Of a DNA stretch of 64,000 bases, positions 24,820 through 34,269 are shown in pieces (the stretch's first letter is position 1; each line of letters opens with the position of its first letter). The DNA is from Exiguobacterium sp. BMC-KP (GTDB taxonomy: Bacteria > Bacillota > Bacilli > Exiguobacteriales > Exiguobacteriaceae). Location of the stretch: NCBI RefSeq assembly GCF_001275385.1, contig NZ_LGIW01000014.1, forward strand, positions 124,001-188,000, given 5' to 3'. The position numbers were made by a program, and so were the translations under genes. The notes beneath the pieces are model-generated. The model did no database searches. It had not been told where the DNA came from and saw only the letters and a program-made list of their open reading frames with translations.

Positions 24820-26183
24820 ATCTCATGCAGACGGAAGAGACGGTCAAAAAAGCACCGACTTCTTCTGCTTACCGGACGATTTGGCAGTGGCATTTTTATG
24901 CTGGTATCATTTTTGCACCGTTCCTAGTCATGCTTGCTGTGACAGGATCCATTTATCTTTTTAAGCCACAAATCGAAAACGTCCTGTATCAATCGTATTA
25001 TGAAGTTACACCACAAGCAGATCGCATCACTGCGACGGAACAGATTGATCGCGTCAAAGCGAAGTATCCCGATGCACTTGTCACGTCGTACCGACCGGGT
25101 GAATCCGACGATCGATCCAGTGAAGTGAAGGTCTCGTCACCAGACATGTCGGCGACGGTCTTCGTCAATCCGTATTCTGGTAAGATCATCGGAACATTAT
25201 CTGACGATGACCGGATCATGAATAAAATCGAAGAGATCCACGGGGAACTGATGGCGGGAACGACTGGCGATCGGATCGTTGAACTCGTCGCCTGTTGGGC
25301 AATCGTCTTGATCGTGACGGGACTGTTCCTATGGTTCCCGCGTAAGCAAAAGGGACTGTCAGGTGTCTTGTTCCCACGTCTTCGTCAAGGTAAGAAGTTA
25401 TTCCGTCGTGATCTCCACGCTGTTCCAGCATTCTGGATCACAGCAGGGATGCTGTTCCTGATCTTGACTGGCTTACCGTGGTCCGGTTTCTGGGGAACGA
25501 ACTTCCAGTCCCTTGTCACGAACCAAGGGCTTGGTTATCCACCGTCCATCTGGGGTGGGGAGGCACCGACGTCAACACTTCAAACGAAGGATATCGCGGA
25601 AGTCCCGTGGGCTGCCGAAACACTTGATGTCCCGCAATCAAAAGTCGAAGGTGCTGTTCCAGCTTCGATCGATGACATCATTGCAATCGGCAAACAACAA
25701 GGGATGGATCCAAGCTTTAAGATCAGTATTCCAAGTGACCCGAGCGGTGTCTATACGCTGTCTGCATATCCAGCGAAAGCACAGAATGAAGCGACGATCC
25801 ATCTCGATCAATATTCCGGTGCCGTGCTCGCTGATTATCGTTATGACAACTATGGTGTCGTCGGAAAAATCGTCGCGACCGGGATCACACTCCACAAGGG
25901 AACGGAATTCGGCTGGTTCAATCAGTTAATTAGTCTGTTGATTTGTCTCGGAATCATTCTCGTGGCAGTCAGTGGTTTCTATCTCTGGCTGAAGCGAAAA
26001 CCAAGTAAAGGGATGGGGGCGCCGAAAGGACCGAAAGCATTCATGTTGAAAGGATTCCTCGCTGTGCTTGTCGTGCTGGGAATCGTCTTCCCGCTCGTCG
26101 GTCTATCGTTGCTCGTCGTCTGGCTGGTCGATTTCCTCGTCATCCGTCGTATTCCGAGTGTAAGGAGGTTCTTCAATGCGTAA
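24816..26183 (+). CDS. PepSY-associated transmembrane protein (PiuB-like)
   Basis: A 455-residue PepSY_TM protein with four main membrane helices (about 30-55, 165-185, 215-235, 375-400) and further hydrophobic helices near 420-445. Two large outside-facing PepSY-like regions carry QIDRVKAKYPDALVTSYRPG and DIIAIGKQQGMDPSFKISIP. The conserved His in WQWHFYAGIIFAPFL, IEEIHGELM, RRDLHAVPAFW and TGITLHKGTEFG are the expected heme or metal ligands. Relatives are iron- or redox-regulated membrane reductases. It overlaps the YtkA lipoprotein by 8 bp. A role in envelope metal handling fits the copper genes downstream. Confidence 0.85.
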   Translation: MNLMQTEETVKKAPTSSAYRTIWQWHFYAGIIFAPFLVMLAVTGSIYLFKPQIENVLYQSYYEVTPQADRITATEQIDRVKAKYPDALVTSYRPGESDDRSSEVKVSSPDMSATVFVNPYSGKIIGTLSDDDRIMNKIEEIHGELMAGTTGDRIVELVACWAIVLIVTGLFLWFPRKQKGLSGVLFPRLRQGKKLFRRDLHAVPAFWITAGMLFLILTGLPWSGFWGTNFQSLVTNQGLGYPPSIWGGEAPTSTLQTKDIAEVPWAAETLDVPQSKVEGAVPASIDDIIAIGKQQGMDPSFKISIPSDPSGVYTLSAYPAKAQNEATIHLDQYSGAVLADYRYDNYGVVGKIVATGITLHKGTEFGWFNQLISLLICLGIILVAVSGFYLWLKRKPSKGMGAPKGPKAFMLKGFLAVLVVLGIVFPLVGLSLLVVWLVDFLVIRRIPSVRRFFNA

Positions 26184-26661
26184 ATCGATACAAACACTCA
26201 TGCTCGGCGGACTGCTCGTCACGACGACGAGTCTTGCTGGCTGTGCGGTCGATTCCGATGCAGCAGAACAGTATGCCGTAGCTAAGCCGTTATCGATCAA
26301 AATGAATATCCCAAAGGACTTACAACCGGATGCCAAGAAAAAGCAGACGTTTGAAGCAACAGTCTGGCGTGAAGCCAAACCGGTTCAAAAAGTCGATTAT
26401 GTACATTTCGAAATCTGGAAAGCGGATGGAACAGTACGCTATAGTATGGAACCGGCAGAGGAGACAAAGCCAGGTGTCTATACGATTGCGAAGGCACTAC
26501 CGAAATCCGGCTTGTATTATGTCAAAGCGCATGCAAGCAGTGAAGGTGCGATGATCATGCCAACACGGCAGTTCATCGTCGGTGAGTTATCGAAAGAAGA
26601 TTTAAAAATCTTACAAGGTGGAGCAAAACCAGCTGGCGGAAGTAGCGGTCACCATCATTGA
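26176..26661 (+). CDS. YtkA/FixH-like lipoprotein with His tail
   Basis: A 161-residue lipoprotein. The signal peptide ends in the lipobox LAGC (Cys22), followed by a YtkA-like immunoglobulin domain (40-140; TFEATVWREAKPVQKVDYVHFEIW, GLYYVKAHASSEG). The last residues are GHHH, and the domain contains Met and His residues (EGAMIMPTRQF) that could bind Cu. YtkA/FixH-like proteins often occur with copper or cytochrome oxidase genes. It is translationally coupled to the PepSY protein, suggesting a joint metal-handling complex at the outer face of the membrane. Confidence 0.8.
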   Translation: MRKSIQTLMLGGLLVTTTSLAGCAVDSDAAEQYAVAKPLSIKMNIPKDLQPDAKKKQTFEATVWREAKPVQKVDYVHFEIWKADGTVRYSMEPAEETKPGVYTIAKALPKSGLYYVKAHASSEGAMIMPTRQFIVGELSKEDLKILQGGAKPAGGSSGHHH

Positions 26662-26676
26662 AGAATAATGAAATAA

Positions 26677-26716
26677 AAAATGAGAGGGCGGAATACTATT
26701 CCGTCCTCTCATTTTT
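26677..26716. terminator. Bidirectional terminator
   Basis: AAATGAGAGGGCGGAAT pairs with ATTCCGTCCTCTCATTT between the convergent YtkA-like and TSP3 genes; A and T runs flank both sides. Confidence 0.9.
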
Positions 26717-26727
26717 CGTATAGACGA

Positions 26728-27747
26728 TTAATCGTCATCACCATGATCTCCGTGATCATCCCCGTCATCGTCTCCATGATCGTCTGAATCATCATCTTGA
26801 TCATCATCTTCTGAGTCATCCGAAGAATCATCGTCATCCGAGTGCTCATCTTCTGATTCGAGTTCCTGTCCATTATAGAACTTGATCTGGACGTGTAACG
26901 TTTTGATGTTTGGTAATTGAAGCGCCTGTGCGACTAACGTTAATAATTCTTCTTCCGTCATCGATGGTGTGACGAGAAGACGATCTTTTAACGTCGCAAC
27001 GTCAGTAATACCGATCTCGTCTTTAAAGCGCAATTCTTTCCGTTGATGTTCATTACTGTAACGCCACTCGAACTTTTTCTTATTCGTATCCGTCACTTTG
27101 ATCATGATCCGTTTGAGTTCTTGATTATTCTGAACTCCGTCTTGATCCGTATCTTCCTGATCGTCTCGAGTCCCGTCCTGATCGCTGTCTGCTTGTGTTG
27201 GATCAGAATCGAGTTCAAATTCATCTTCGTTGATAAGCGTATCCCGGTCCCGGTCTTCTTCATTGTCTTTGATGCCATCACGGTCTGAATCCTTTTTCAA
27301 TGGTTGCGTACCGACGATGAACTCTTCGCGTGTCGTCAATCGATCTTTGTCTTGATCTTCTTTATCATCAGAAATACCATCTTGATCGGAATCCTTCTTC
27401 AACGGATTTAGATGCGCTGTGTATTCTTGTTGATTCGTGAGTGAGTCGCGGTCCGAATCCTCTTTCCCATCCTTGATCCCGTCACGATCCGAATCCAATT
27501 TAGTTGGGTTGAGACGAAGTTGATACTCTTGTACATTCATCAAACCGTCGCGATCGTGATCTTTTGTTGCGACTTGTTTTCCATATCCCAAATGATATTG
27601 TTTTTGCCAAGCATCTGGAATCCCATTTTTGTCTCGATCGACTTGCACGACAGGTTTCTTCTTCGCTTTACTTTTTGCTTCGACAGGTCCAACTGCTTGC
27701 GAGACGACGAGCGAAGCAAGTACTGCGCCAATGACAATCCGTTTCAT
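26728..27747 (-). CDS. Secreted calcium-binding TSP3-repeat protein
   Basis: A 339-residue exported protein with a signal peptide (residues 1-24, ending VEA). It has seven or so thrombospondin type 3 calcium loops of the form D-x-D-x-D-G-I-x-D (DSDRDGIKDGKEDSDRDSLT and relatives, residues 38-210). A mixed domain follows (215-290; TPSMTEEELLTLVAQALQLP). The end is an extreme acidic tail of Asp, Ser, Glu, His and Gly (295-339). No sorting signal or membrane anchor is visible. It probably binds Ca2+ or other cations at the cell surface or in the matrix. Divergent from the MPNTG protein. Confidence 0.82.
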   Translation of the reverse strand: MKRIVIGAVLASLVVSQAVGPVEAKSKAKKKPVVQVDRDKNGIPDAWQKQYHLGYGKQVATKDHDRDGLMNVQEYQLRLNPTKLDSDRDGIKDGKEDSDRDSLTNQQEYTAHLNPLKKDSDQDGISDDKEDQDKDRLTTREEFIVGTQPLKKDSDRDGIKDNEEDRDRDTLINEDEFELDSDPTQADSDQDGTRDDQEDTDQDGVQNNQELKRIMIKVTDTNKKKFEWRYSNEHQRKELRFKDEIGITDVATLKDRLLVTPSMTEEELLTLVAQALQLPNIKTLHVQIKFYNGQELESEDEHSDDDDSSDDSEDDDQDDDSDDHGDDDGDDHGDHGDDD

Positions 27748-27992
27748 AAGTCCACTCCTGTTCTATAAAAGATAAAAGATGAGGTTATAAGAAGATTCTA
27801 ATGAAATGATTAGAAAATAAGTTGGCTATTTCGCGAAATGAGTAAATAAAAACTAAAAAATAATGAAAGTGCTGCATAAGTTTATTTCGTCAGAAAAAAT
27901 ATTTTAAATAAAAAATGTAAAAAGATAAAACCATTCGTGAACTCCTTACGTTATCTATGTGAAGTCCAAAAAATCAAAGGGGTGTTCATAAG
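27748..27992. promoter_or_regulatory. Divergent AT-rich intergenic region with palindrome
   Basis: 245 bp between the TSP3 gene and the MPNTG protein gene. It contains TTCTAAT-GAAATG-ATTAGAA (27796-27815), a perfect 7-bp inverted repeat that may be an operator. No CsoR or CopY box was recognised. The remainder is AT-rich, as expected for two promoters. Confidence 0.4.
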
Positions 27993-29363
27993 ATGAAGAT
28001 GAAAAAGTCGTATCTCGCTGTTCCGCTTAGTGCCGCATTGTTGATTCCAGCAGCAGGTGTCAGTGCTCACGGTCATGAGGACCATAGTAAGATGTCTCAC
28101 AGTTCAGGAAAAGTCTCCCTCGATGTCTCATCTCCAGCATCGGATTTACGAGCGACACTCGATCAAATTCTATCTGAACACGCGTATCTCGCAGTCGTTG
28201 CGATGCAAAAAGGAATTGATGGTAAAGAAGATTTTGAGCAGGCAGCCGGTGCCTTGAATCAAAACACGGATGATTTAGCGGCAGCTGTTGGTTCCGTCTA
28301 CGGGGAAGAAGCAGGCGCTGCCTTCAAAGAAATCTGGGCGAGCCATATCGGTTACTTCGTCGATTACGTCAAAGCAACTGGTGCCAAGGACGAAGACGCG
28401 AAACAAAAAGCATTGAAAGAGCTTGATGAGTATCGTGTCGAACAGGCTGCGTTCCTCGATAAAGCAACGGAAGGACGTCTGAAGGCAGCGGATCTCGAAG
28501 CAGGACTAAAAGTCCATATCACGCAACTGTTAACATCGTTTGATAGCTACGTTGCTGGTGATTATGATGCTGCCTACAGTAATCTACGTAAAGCAATCGA
28601 GCATATGTATATGGTGGGAGAAGGGTTATCTGGTGCGATCGTCGATCAGTACCCAGATAAATTCAAAAATACGAAAGTTGATACACCAGCAGCTGATCTT
28701 CGTGCCGGACTGAACCGAAACTTCTCTGAACACGCGGCGCTTGCAGTGCTCGCGATGCAAAAAGGAATTGACGGAGCAAAAGACTTTGACGCTGCGGCCG
28801 GTGCCTTGAATCAAAATACGGATGACCTGACAGCTTCGATTGGCTCTGTTTATGGTAGTGAAGCAGCGCAACAATTCAAGAAGATTTGGTCGAGCCACAT
28901 CGGCTACTTCGTTGACTATGTCAAAGCAACAGGTGCGAAAGATGATCAAGCACGCGACATGGCTGTGAAGGAACTTGATGAGTACCGTGTTGAACAGGCA
29001 GCATTCCTCGATGCAGCAACAGAAGGACGTTTGAAAGCGAAAGATTTGGAAGAAGGATTAAAGGTTCACATTGACCAACTCTTGCTTGCTTTCAATAGCT
29101 ATAATGAAAAAGATTACGACAAAACGTACCCAGCGATTCGTGAAGCTTACGCGCATATGTACGGTGTAGGGGAAGGGACTGCGACAGCAATCGTCGATCA
29201 GTTCCCAGATAAATTCAAAGGTGCACCATCTGGAATGCCGAACACTGGTCTCGGTGGTATGCAAGAAAAAGCATCGACGACAGGTATCGTCTGGTCACTG
29301 CTTGGTATCGCAGCAGCATCGATCCTTGGATTCTTCGCACTCCGTCGTCGCCCGCAACAATAA
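27993..29363 (+). CDS. Duplicated His-rich surface protein with MPNTG sorting signal
   Basis: A 456-residue exported protein. Signal peptide (1-25), then a His-rich mature start (AHGHEDHSKMSH). Two tandem copies of a roughly 180-residue helical domain follow (about 45-225 and 228-405), sharing SSHIGYFVDYVKATGAKD and DEYRVEQAAFLD. The C-terminus is MPNTG, a hydrophobic helix and RRRPQQ, a classical cell-wall sorting signal with Met for Leu. Related Bacillus proteins are often labelled copper amine oxidases, but no topaquinone motif is present. Metal storage or sensing is more plausible given the adjoining copC and copD. Confidence 0.75.
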   Translation: MKMKKSYLAVPLSAALLIPAAGVSAHGHEDHSKMSHSSGKVSLDVSSPASDLRATLDQILSEHAYLAVVAMQKGIDGKEDFEQAAGALNQNTDDLAAAVGSVYGEEAGAAFKEIWASHIGYFVDYVKATGAKDEDAKQKALKELDEYRVEQAAFLDKATEGRLKAADLEAGLKVHITQLLTSFDSYVAGDYDAAYSNLRKAIEHMYMVGEGLSGAIVDQYPDKFKNTKVDTPAADLRAGLNRNFSEHAALAVLAMQKGIDGAKDFDAAAGALNQNTDDLTASIGSVYGSEAAQQFKKIWSSHIGYFVDYVKATGAKDDQARDMAVKELDEYRVEQAAFLDAATEGRLKAKDLEEGLKVHIDQLLLAFNSYNEKDYDKTYPAIREAYAHMYGVGEGTATAIVDQFPDKFKGAPSGMPNTGLGGMQEKASTTGIVWSLLGIAAASILGFFALRRRPQQ

Positions 29364-29370
29364 AGGACGA

Positions 29371-29394
29371 CCCGCTGGTGACAGCGGGTTTTCT
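29371..29394 (+). terminator. Stem-loop between the MPNTG gene and copC
   Basis: ACCCGCTG-GTGA-CAGCGGGT followed by TTTC. It may be a partial terminator allowing some read-through to copC. Confidence 0.65.
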
Positions 29395-29426
29395 TGTACA
29401 CATCAAGCAGAAAGGAGGTAAACGAC

Positions 29427-29954
29427 ATGCGCATCATCCGATTTGCCCTTCTGTTCCTCATTTGTCTGTTGCCCATATCGGTCGAAGCACACACGAGTTT
29501 AAAAAGCTCGAATCCGGCAGATGGATCGGCATTATCTGAACCCGTCGATCGGATCCGCTTGACGTTCAGTGAGGCTGTTGAAAAAACGAGCACCTTACGT
29601 GTAGTAGACGCGAATGGAGTTGAACAAGCCCTTGCGAAACCACTTATCATCGGAAATGAACTGAGTGCTGTCGTCTCAGAGCCTTTAACGGAAGGAAAAT
29701 ACACGATCAAGTGGGCGTCGATTTCAGATGATGGTCATCCCGTGAAAGGAACGATCCGTTTTACGGTACTGGGTGCGGCAAAAGCTGAAACAAGCACTGT
29801 AGAAAAGGCTGAGCCGATGGAAAAAAAAGCAGCAGTCGTTCCTGAAGCAGAGCCTGTTTCAAAAGGACTCGTTCCGACACTGCTCCCATGGATCGTCGGG
29901 GGACTGTTAATCAGTATCGTCATCCTTCTCGTGTTACGTCGTCGTTCGACATGA
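29427..29954 (+). CDS. copC: CopC-domain copper protein with membrane anchor
   Basis: A 175-residue exported CopC protein. A signal peptide (1-21, ending VEA) is followed at once by HTSLKSSNPADGSALS, where the mature N-terminal His is the usual Cu(II) ligand. The beta-barrel ends with the second conserved His in SDDGHPVKGTIRF. A Pro/Glu linker and a C-terminal membrane helix with RRRST end the protein. It overlaps copD by 4 bp. Bacillus YcnJ is a CopC-CopD fusion; here the two are separate. The pair probably moves copper across the membrane. Confidence 0.88.
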   Translation: MRIIRFALLFLICLLPISVEAHTSLKSSNPADGSALSEPVDRIRLTFSEAVEKTSTLRVVDANGVEQALAKPLIIGNELSAVVSEPLTEGKYTIKWASISDDGHPVKGTIRFTVLGAAKAETSTVEKAEPMEKKAAVVPEAEPVSKGLVPTLLPWIVGGLLISIVILLVLRRRST

Positions 29955-30940
29955 GTGCGTTTCTAGGAGAACTACTCGTCTATATGGGTGGAGCGCTTTG
30001 GATGGGCTATTTGGTATTATGCTTCATCCCAACGAAACGAAAACCGCTATTAATGGACGGTACGTCGTGGGCGGTAGCGGGACTCGGGATGCTCGTTCTT
30101 GGAACGAGCATCCCGGTCTTTGGTGCCGTTCGTTTTCTACTTTCGACGCAAACGATGACAGAGGCTCTTCGAACAGGATTACTGGAGTTGCATATCGGTC
30201 GGATGTTTCTTGTCGTTTACTTCTCTGCTTTACTCCTATTGATCGTATTCACATGGCAAAAGCGACGATCCATCCTGCTCGCACTCTTGACGATCCCGTT
30301 ATGGATTGGCATCGCAGGAACGAGTCACGCGGCGGCCAAATACGGTGCGCTCGGGTGGACGCTTCAGTTTAGTCACTTCTTATGTGTGACAGCTTGGATC
30401 GGTGTCGTGTTTTGGGTAGCCATCGGTGCTCGCTCGACCGTTCATTGGTCTGCCTTTTTAAGTTGGTTCAGTCCGTTTGCCCGGATCGCCTTTACGGGTG
30501 TCATCCTGTCAGGGCTGTTACTGATGCAACTGGCGATTCCGCTTGAACGTTATCCGAATCTCTGGGGCGTGCCATACGGTCAAGCGTTGTTGCTGAAGCA
30601 CCTTTTATTGTTACCGCTTTTGTTCTATGCTTTCTGTAATGGCACGCTTGTTCGGCGTCGGTTGCGTTTTGACTCAACGTACGATCCGCGTCCGTTACTC
30701 CGGATGGAGAGTATCATTTTAGTATTGCTGTTCATGGCGAGTGCTTCACTCAGCCGTCTCGAACAACCGACGCTAGGGCAACTACCGACCGGTGATCCAG
30801 TGGGGAATGGATGGGTTTTGATGATGGGGATTGCAACCTTACCACTGCTTTTACTAGGATATCGTCGGCATGCAGTGGGTATCTTGCTGAGTTTATTCAG
30901 CGTCAGTTTGATTTATCTTGGGTTGCTAGCGACAGGATGA
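29951..30940 (+). CDS. copD: CopD-family copper membrane protein
   Basis: A 329-residue membrane protein with about eight helices of the CopD type. Possible copper ligands are Met and His residues in LLELHIGRMFLV, GTSHAAAKYGALG, LQFSHFLCVTAWIG and LLKHLLLL. It starts by ATGA overlap with copC and is the last gene before a terminator. CopD acts with CopC to import or handle copper. The GTSHAA and FSHFLCVTAWIG motifs are the family hallmarks. Confidence 0.86.
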   Translation: MSAFLGELLVYMGGALWMGYLVLCFIPTKRKPLLMDGTSWAVAGLGMLVLGTSIPVFGAVRFLLSTQTMTEALRTGLLELHIGRMFLVVYFSALLLLIVFTWQKRRSILLALLTIPLWIGIAGTSHAAAKYGALGWTLQFSHFLCVTAWIGVVFWVAIGARSTVHWSAFLSWFSPFARIAFTGVILSGLLLMQLAIPLERYPNLWGVPYGQALLLKHLLLLPLLFYAFCNGTLVRRRLRFDSTYDPRPLLRMESIILVLLFMASASLSRLEQPTLGQLPTGDPVGNGWVLMMGIATLPLLLLGYRRHAVGILLSLFSVSLIYLGLLATG

Positions 30941-30948
30941 GTATAAAA

Positions 30949-30981
30949 AACAAGGTAGCGGATCGTTCCGCTACCTTGTTT
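30949..30981. terminator. Bidirectional terminator between copD and the acyltransferase
   Basis: AACAAGGTAGCGGA-TCGT-TCCGCTACCTTGTT, flanked by A and T runs. Confidence 0.9.
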
Positions 30982-30990
30982 GACGTGGTC

Positions 30991-32784
30991 TTATTTCGTT
31001 GAAACAGCGCAATTCGTTGCTTTCGCAAGAATCTTCGAATAGGCACGTGCGCCCTTGATATTCAAATGGACACCATCTGCTTCGAAGTAAGATGGATGTT
31101 TGACGGCAACAGCATGCCAGTCGATCAGTTCGACTCGCTTCCGTTTCGATGCCTCGCGTAACATCTGATTGACCTCTGCTTCCCACGGACGCGGGACGCG
31201 TGCAGTGACCAGATAGACGTGATCGGCATTTGCGAATTGATCGAGCAAACTGTTCAACTGATCCTTTCGGAAGCTACCGTTCGTTCCGAGGTGGAGAATG
31301 ACTTGGCGTCCATGTCGATTATACGCGGCATACTGCTCACTCAGCGGAATCGCTTCTCGCAGCTGACGACCGAGTTTCGCATCAATCGTCAATTGCTTGA
31401 GCGTACTGCCGAGATAATCTTCGACACCGAGTAAGACCGAGTCCCCGATCGCAAGCGTCGGTCGACAGATTTTTCGCTGATCGGGCTTTGCTTTTGGTGT
31501 CGTCGGTTTCAGGATCGGCTTCGGTTTTTCTTTTGGCGCCGCTATCTTCTCGAAAGCAGGTTCTGGCTTCGGCGTATCGGAGACAGCAAGAATCGATAAG
31601 TTACCGATGAAGCTGACGATGAGAATCGTCAACACGGCAACACTCGTCCACTGCATCGTTGAAAACTGACGTAACTGTCGCGGATGTAACGACAGACGTT
31701 CTAAATAACCGGATAGTCCGTGCTGACGAATCGGACGTTCGATAAAGCGATACGATGCTTCAGTTAAGGCGACAAGCACGACGACGATCAACACGGTCCG
31801 AAGTAATGAGAACGTGCCGATTTGCTCGACTGGCGTTATCAGTGTGATGACGGGAAAATGCCACAGATATAGACCGTACGATCGTTTACCGATCGCAACA
31901 AGTGCTGGATGCGCAAACCATTGACTCCAAATCGACGCCGGATGAGCAATTGTAGCAATCAATAGTGCAGCAAGGACGGCGACAAGGAAAAAGCCACCCC
32001 GGTATAAGAAGCTTCCGAACTCACTTGTGACAATCATCAATATAAGCAAGAGTGGCAAAGTAACGGCACCTATTTGATTCAGTAACCGGACACCACGTTT
32101 TGGGATATCGAGCTTAAAGCGGGTTGGTTGCCACGCGAAAGCGAGTAGACTCCCAATCAATAGGGCGAATAACCGAGTATCCGTGCCATAGTAGACACGA
32201 CTTGGATCTTCACCAGGTGTGAACTGAATCGCCATCGCAAGCACGGATGCACCGATCGCAACGCCCATCAATTGCAGGAACAAGCGACGATTTTTCATTC
32301 CGAACCAAAGTAAGATCGGGAATAGCAGGTAGAACTGCTCCTCGATTGCGAGTGACCAAAGGTTTTGAATCGGTGATGGCTTACCGAACGACTCGAAATA
32401 GGAGACGTCATGGAAGATATACCACCAGTTCGTCCCGTAAATGAGCGCAAAGGCACTATCTTGGCGAACCGTATGCAACAGTTCGCGTTCAAAGATGGTT
32501 ACGTACCCGAGAACGAGTAACAGCATGACGAATAGGGCCGGGAACAGGCGACGGAAGCGATGAATCCAAAATCGTTTCAAGTCGAGGCGTCCGGTCGTCT
32601 GCCACTCGCGTAACAAGAGACCGGTAATCAGATAACCGGATAGGACGAAAAAGAGATCAACACCGAGGAAACCACCGGAGAAGAATGAAACCGACAGATG
32701 GTAGAGAATGACAGATAGAACAGCGAAGGCACGTAAGCCATCAAGCCCTGGCATATATGTAATCGAACGAGACGAGGATTTCAT
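30991..32784 (-). CDS. OatA-type peptidoglycan O-acetyltransferase
   Basis: A 597-residue membrane acyltransferase. Residues 1-375 are an acyltransferase-3 domain with about ten helices (start PGLDGLRAFAVLSVILYHL; FRRLFPALF). After a Pro/Lys linker (405-440), an extracytoplasmic SGNH esterase-like domain carries the catalytic set: Ser in AIGDSVLLG, Gly/Asn in LHLGTNGSF and Asp/His in ADGVHLNIKG. OatA acetylates the 6-OH of muramic acid and confers lysozyme resistance. Another wall or exopolysaccharide acceptor is possible. It is monocistronic. Confidence 0.87.
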   Translation of the reverse strand: MKSSSRSITYMPGLDGLRAFAVLSVILYHLSVSFFSGGFLGVDLFFVLSGYLITGLLLREWQTTGRLDLKRFWIHRFRRLFPALFVMLLLVLGYVTIFERELLHTVRQDSAFALIYGTNWWYIFHDVSYFESFGKPSPIQNLWSLAIEEQFYLLFPILLWFGMKNRRLFLQLMGVAIGASVLAMAIQFTPGEDPSRVYYGTDTRLFALLIGSLLAFAWQPTRFKLDIPKRGVRLLNQIGAVTLPLLLILMIVTSEFGSFLYRGGFFLVAVLAALLIATIAHPASIWSQWFAHPALVAIGKRSYGLYLWHFPVITLITPVEQIGTFSLLRTVLIVVVLVALTEASYRFIERPIRQHGLSGYLERLSLHPRQLRQFSTMQWTSVAVLTILIVSFIGNLSILAVSDTPKPEPAFEKIAAPKEKPKPILKPTTPKAKPDQRKICRPTLAIGDSVLLGVEDYLGSTLKQLTIDAKLGRQLREAIPLSEQYAAYNRHGRQVILHLGTNGSFRKDQLNSLLDQFANADHVYLVTARVPRPWEAEVNQMLREASKRKRVELIDWHAVAVKHPSYFEADGVHLNIKGARAYSKILAKATNCAVSTK

Positions 32785-32884
32785 AAGACACGAACAACTC
32801 CTTTAAAACGACAACTAATTTCTAACAGTCTTTAGTGTATCGAATTCCAATTTCAAAGAAGTGTCTAAGAAGTAACAACCTGAC

Positions 32885-32915
32885 CAAAAAAGCACCCGAT
32901 GCGCACATCGGATGC
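32885..32915 (-). terminator. Terminator of the two-component operon
   Basis: On the minus strand GCATCCGATG-TGCG-CATCGGGTGC is followed by TTTTTTGG. Confidence 0.88.
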
Positions 32916-32919
32916 AGGC

Positions 32920-34269
32920 TTATGAAATATGTGGAAAACGACAGGTCACGATGAAGCGGTTGTCTTGTGAAGTCAACGCGACGTTCCCCGCATGACGCGC
33001 CATGATTTGCTGAACAATCGACAGACCGATGCCGGAGCCACCAGACGAGCGGGAAGCATCGGACGTCCCGAACGGTGTTAGCCATTCGTTTAGTTCCTCT
33101 AGCGTATAAGTCGATTCAATCGCATTTGAACAGATCAGCTGGATACCTTCTGCGTCGTCGTTGATGGTAATCCGAAGATCATTGGTCCCGTGAAGCGTCG
33201 CATTGCGAATCAAATTCTCAAGCAAGCGTCGTAAGAGCATCGGATCGGCGAAGAGAGTCGCGTGTGCAGGACCATTGACAGTAGAAGAAGTGCCAGGAAA
33301 CAGTTCCAGGACTTGTTCCGTCAGTGTGACGAGATCAAGCGATGTCCGTTCGACTGGATAATCGGTGTTCGATAATTTAGCGAGCGTGAACAATTCGTCG
33401 ATCCGGGAAGCGAGCGTTTCTGACTGTCGGGTGACAATCGCTAGAAGCTCCGTCCGTTCCGTCGCGGATAACGTCTCGTGTTTTTCGGTTAGCCACTGGA
33501 TGAAGCCTTGGATTGAGGTCAACGGAGTCCGTAGGTCGTGCGACAGACTCGTGATCAATCGCAACTGCTCGACGAACCGCTCCTGGTCGCGTAAGCGTAA
33601 GGTGCGGAGTTCCTGTTCGATTCGTTCGATCGATTGGGCGAACAACTTGAATTCCTTCGGTCCTTTGACGGGAGGTAACGGTTCCGTTGGCGCTGGTTCG
33701 ACCGTCAACCGCTCAAGCCGTCGCTCGAGTTCGCGGAACAAACCAGCGATCCAACGTGTTAAAAGCAGTAAAAAGACGATGAACAAGACGACTTGTAAGA
33801 TGAAGAAGGCGTTCGAATTACCGACTTGATATTCATTGAGTGTTGGTTTATCGGACTGAACAGTCAAAAAATAGCCAGGCTCACGGGTTCCAAGATTGAT
33901 CGCTTCGATATGGTGCAATGTCCTAACCTTTCCTGTGTCTGATGGCTCCCGCTCGGTTGGTGTTTGCTCAGCAAGCAGTCGGCTCGGTGTTAAGTCTTTT
34001 GGATACTTGTCGGAAGCGCTGACCAGACGACCATTGGCATCGTATACTGCCCACTCATAGGGCCCGGTCGGTATTTGTCCATTTTGATAACGTATAATGT
34101 CCTCTTTAACAGCGCTCACCGTGTCTTCTTCCGTCGTGTAGTAGTAACGGGGAACCGTTTTTCCACCAAGCGGCAATTGACTCGCCAGCAACCAGGCAAG
34201 TGCCGTACTCAAAAATGCAGCGAGCAGCAACAAGACAAGCATCCAAACAGTTAGTTTGATCCGTCTCAT
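32920..34269 (-). CDS. Membrane sensor histidine kinase
   Basis: A 449-residue sensor kinase. Two membrane helices (about 10-30 and 155-175) bracket an extracytoplasmic sensor of about 125 residues. The HisKA box is SLSHDLRTPLTSIQGF (about 245), and HATPase motifs follow (ENLIRNATLHG N-box, GGSGIGLSIVQQIMARH G2 box). The G1 region (LICSNAIES) is weak, as often seen in this subgroup. It is translated by 4-bp overlap with its response regulator. The signal is unknown, but the downstream OatA-like gene and upstream lipid methyltransferase suggest envelope control. Confidence 0.88.
   Translation of the reverse strand: MRRIKLTVWMLVLLLLAAFLSTALAWLLASQLPLGGKTVPRYYYTTEEDTVSAVKEDIIRYQNGQIPTGPYEWAVYDANGRLVSASDKYPKDLTPSRLLAEQTPTEREPSDTGKVRTLHHIEAINLGTREPGYFLTVQSDKPTLNEYQVGNSNAFFILQVVLFIVFLLLLTRWIAGLFRELERRLERLTVEPAPTEPLPPVKGPKEFKLFAQSIERIEQELRTLRLRDQERFVEQLRLITSLSHDLRTPLTSIQGFIQWLTEKHETLSATERTELLAIVTRQSETLASRIDELFTLAKLSNTDYPVERTSLDLVTLTEQVLELFPGTSSTVNGPAHATLFADPMLLRRLLENLIRNATLHGTNDLRITINDDAEGIQLICSNAIESTYTLEELNEWLTPFGTSDASRSSGGSGIGLSIVQQIMARHAGNVALTSQDNRFIVTCRFPHIS

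Noticed and set aside
27993-29363. Copper amine oxidase
   Set aside because: The name is used for relatives, but the protein lacks the topaquinone site and is built from short helical repeats.
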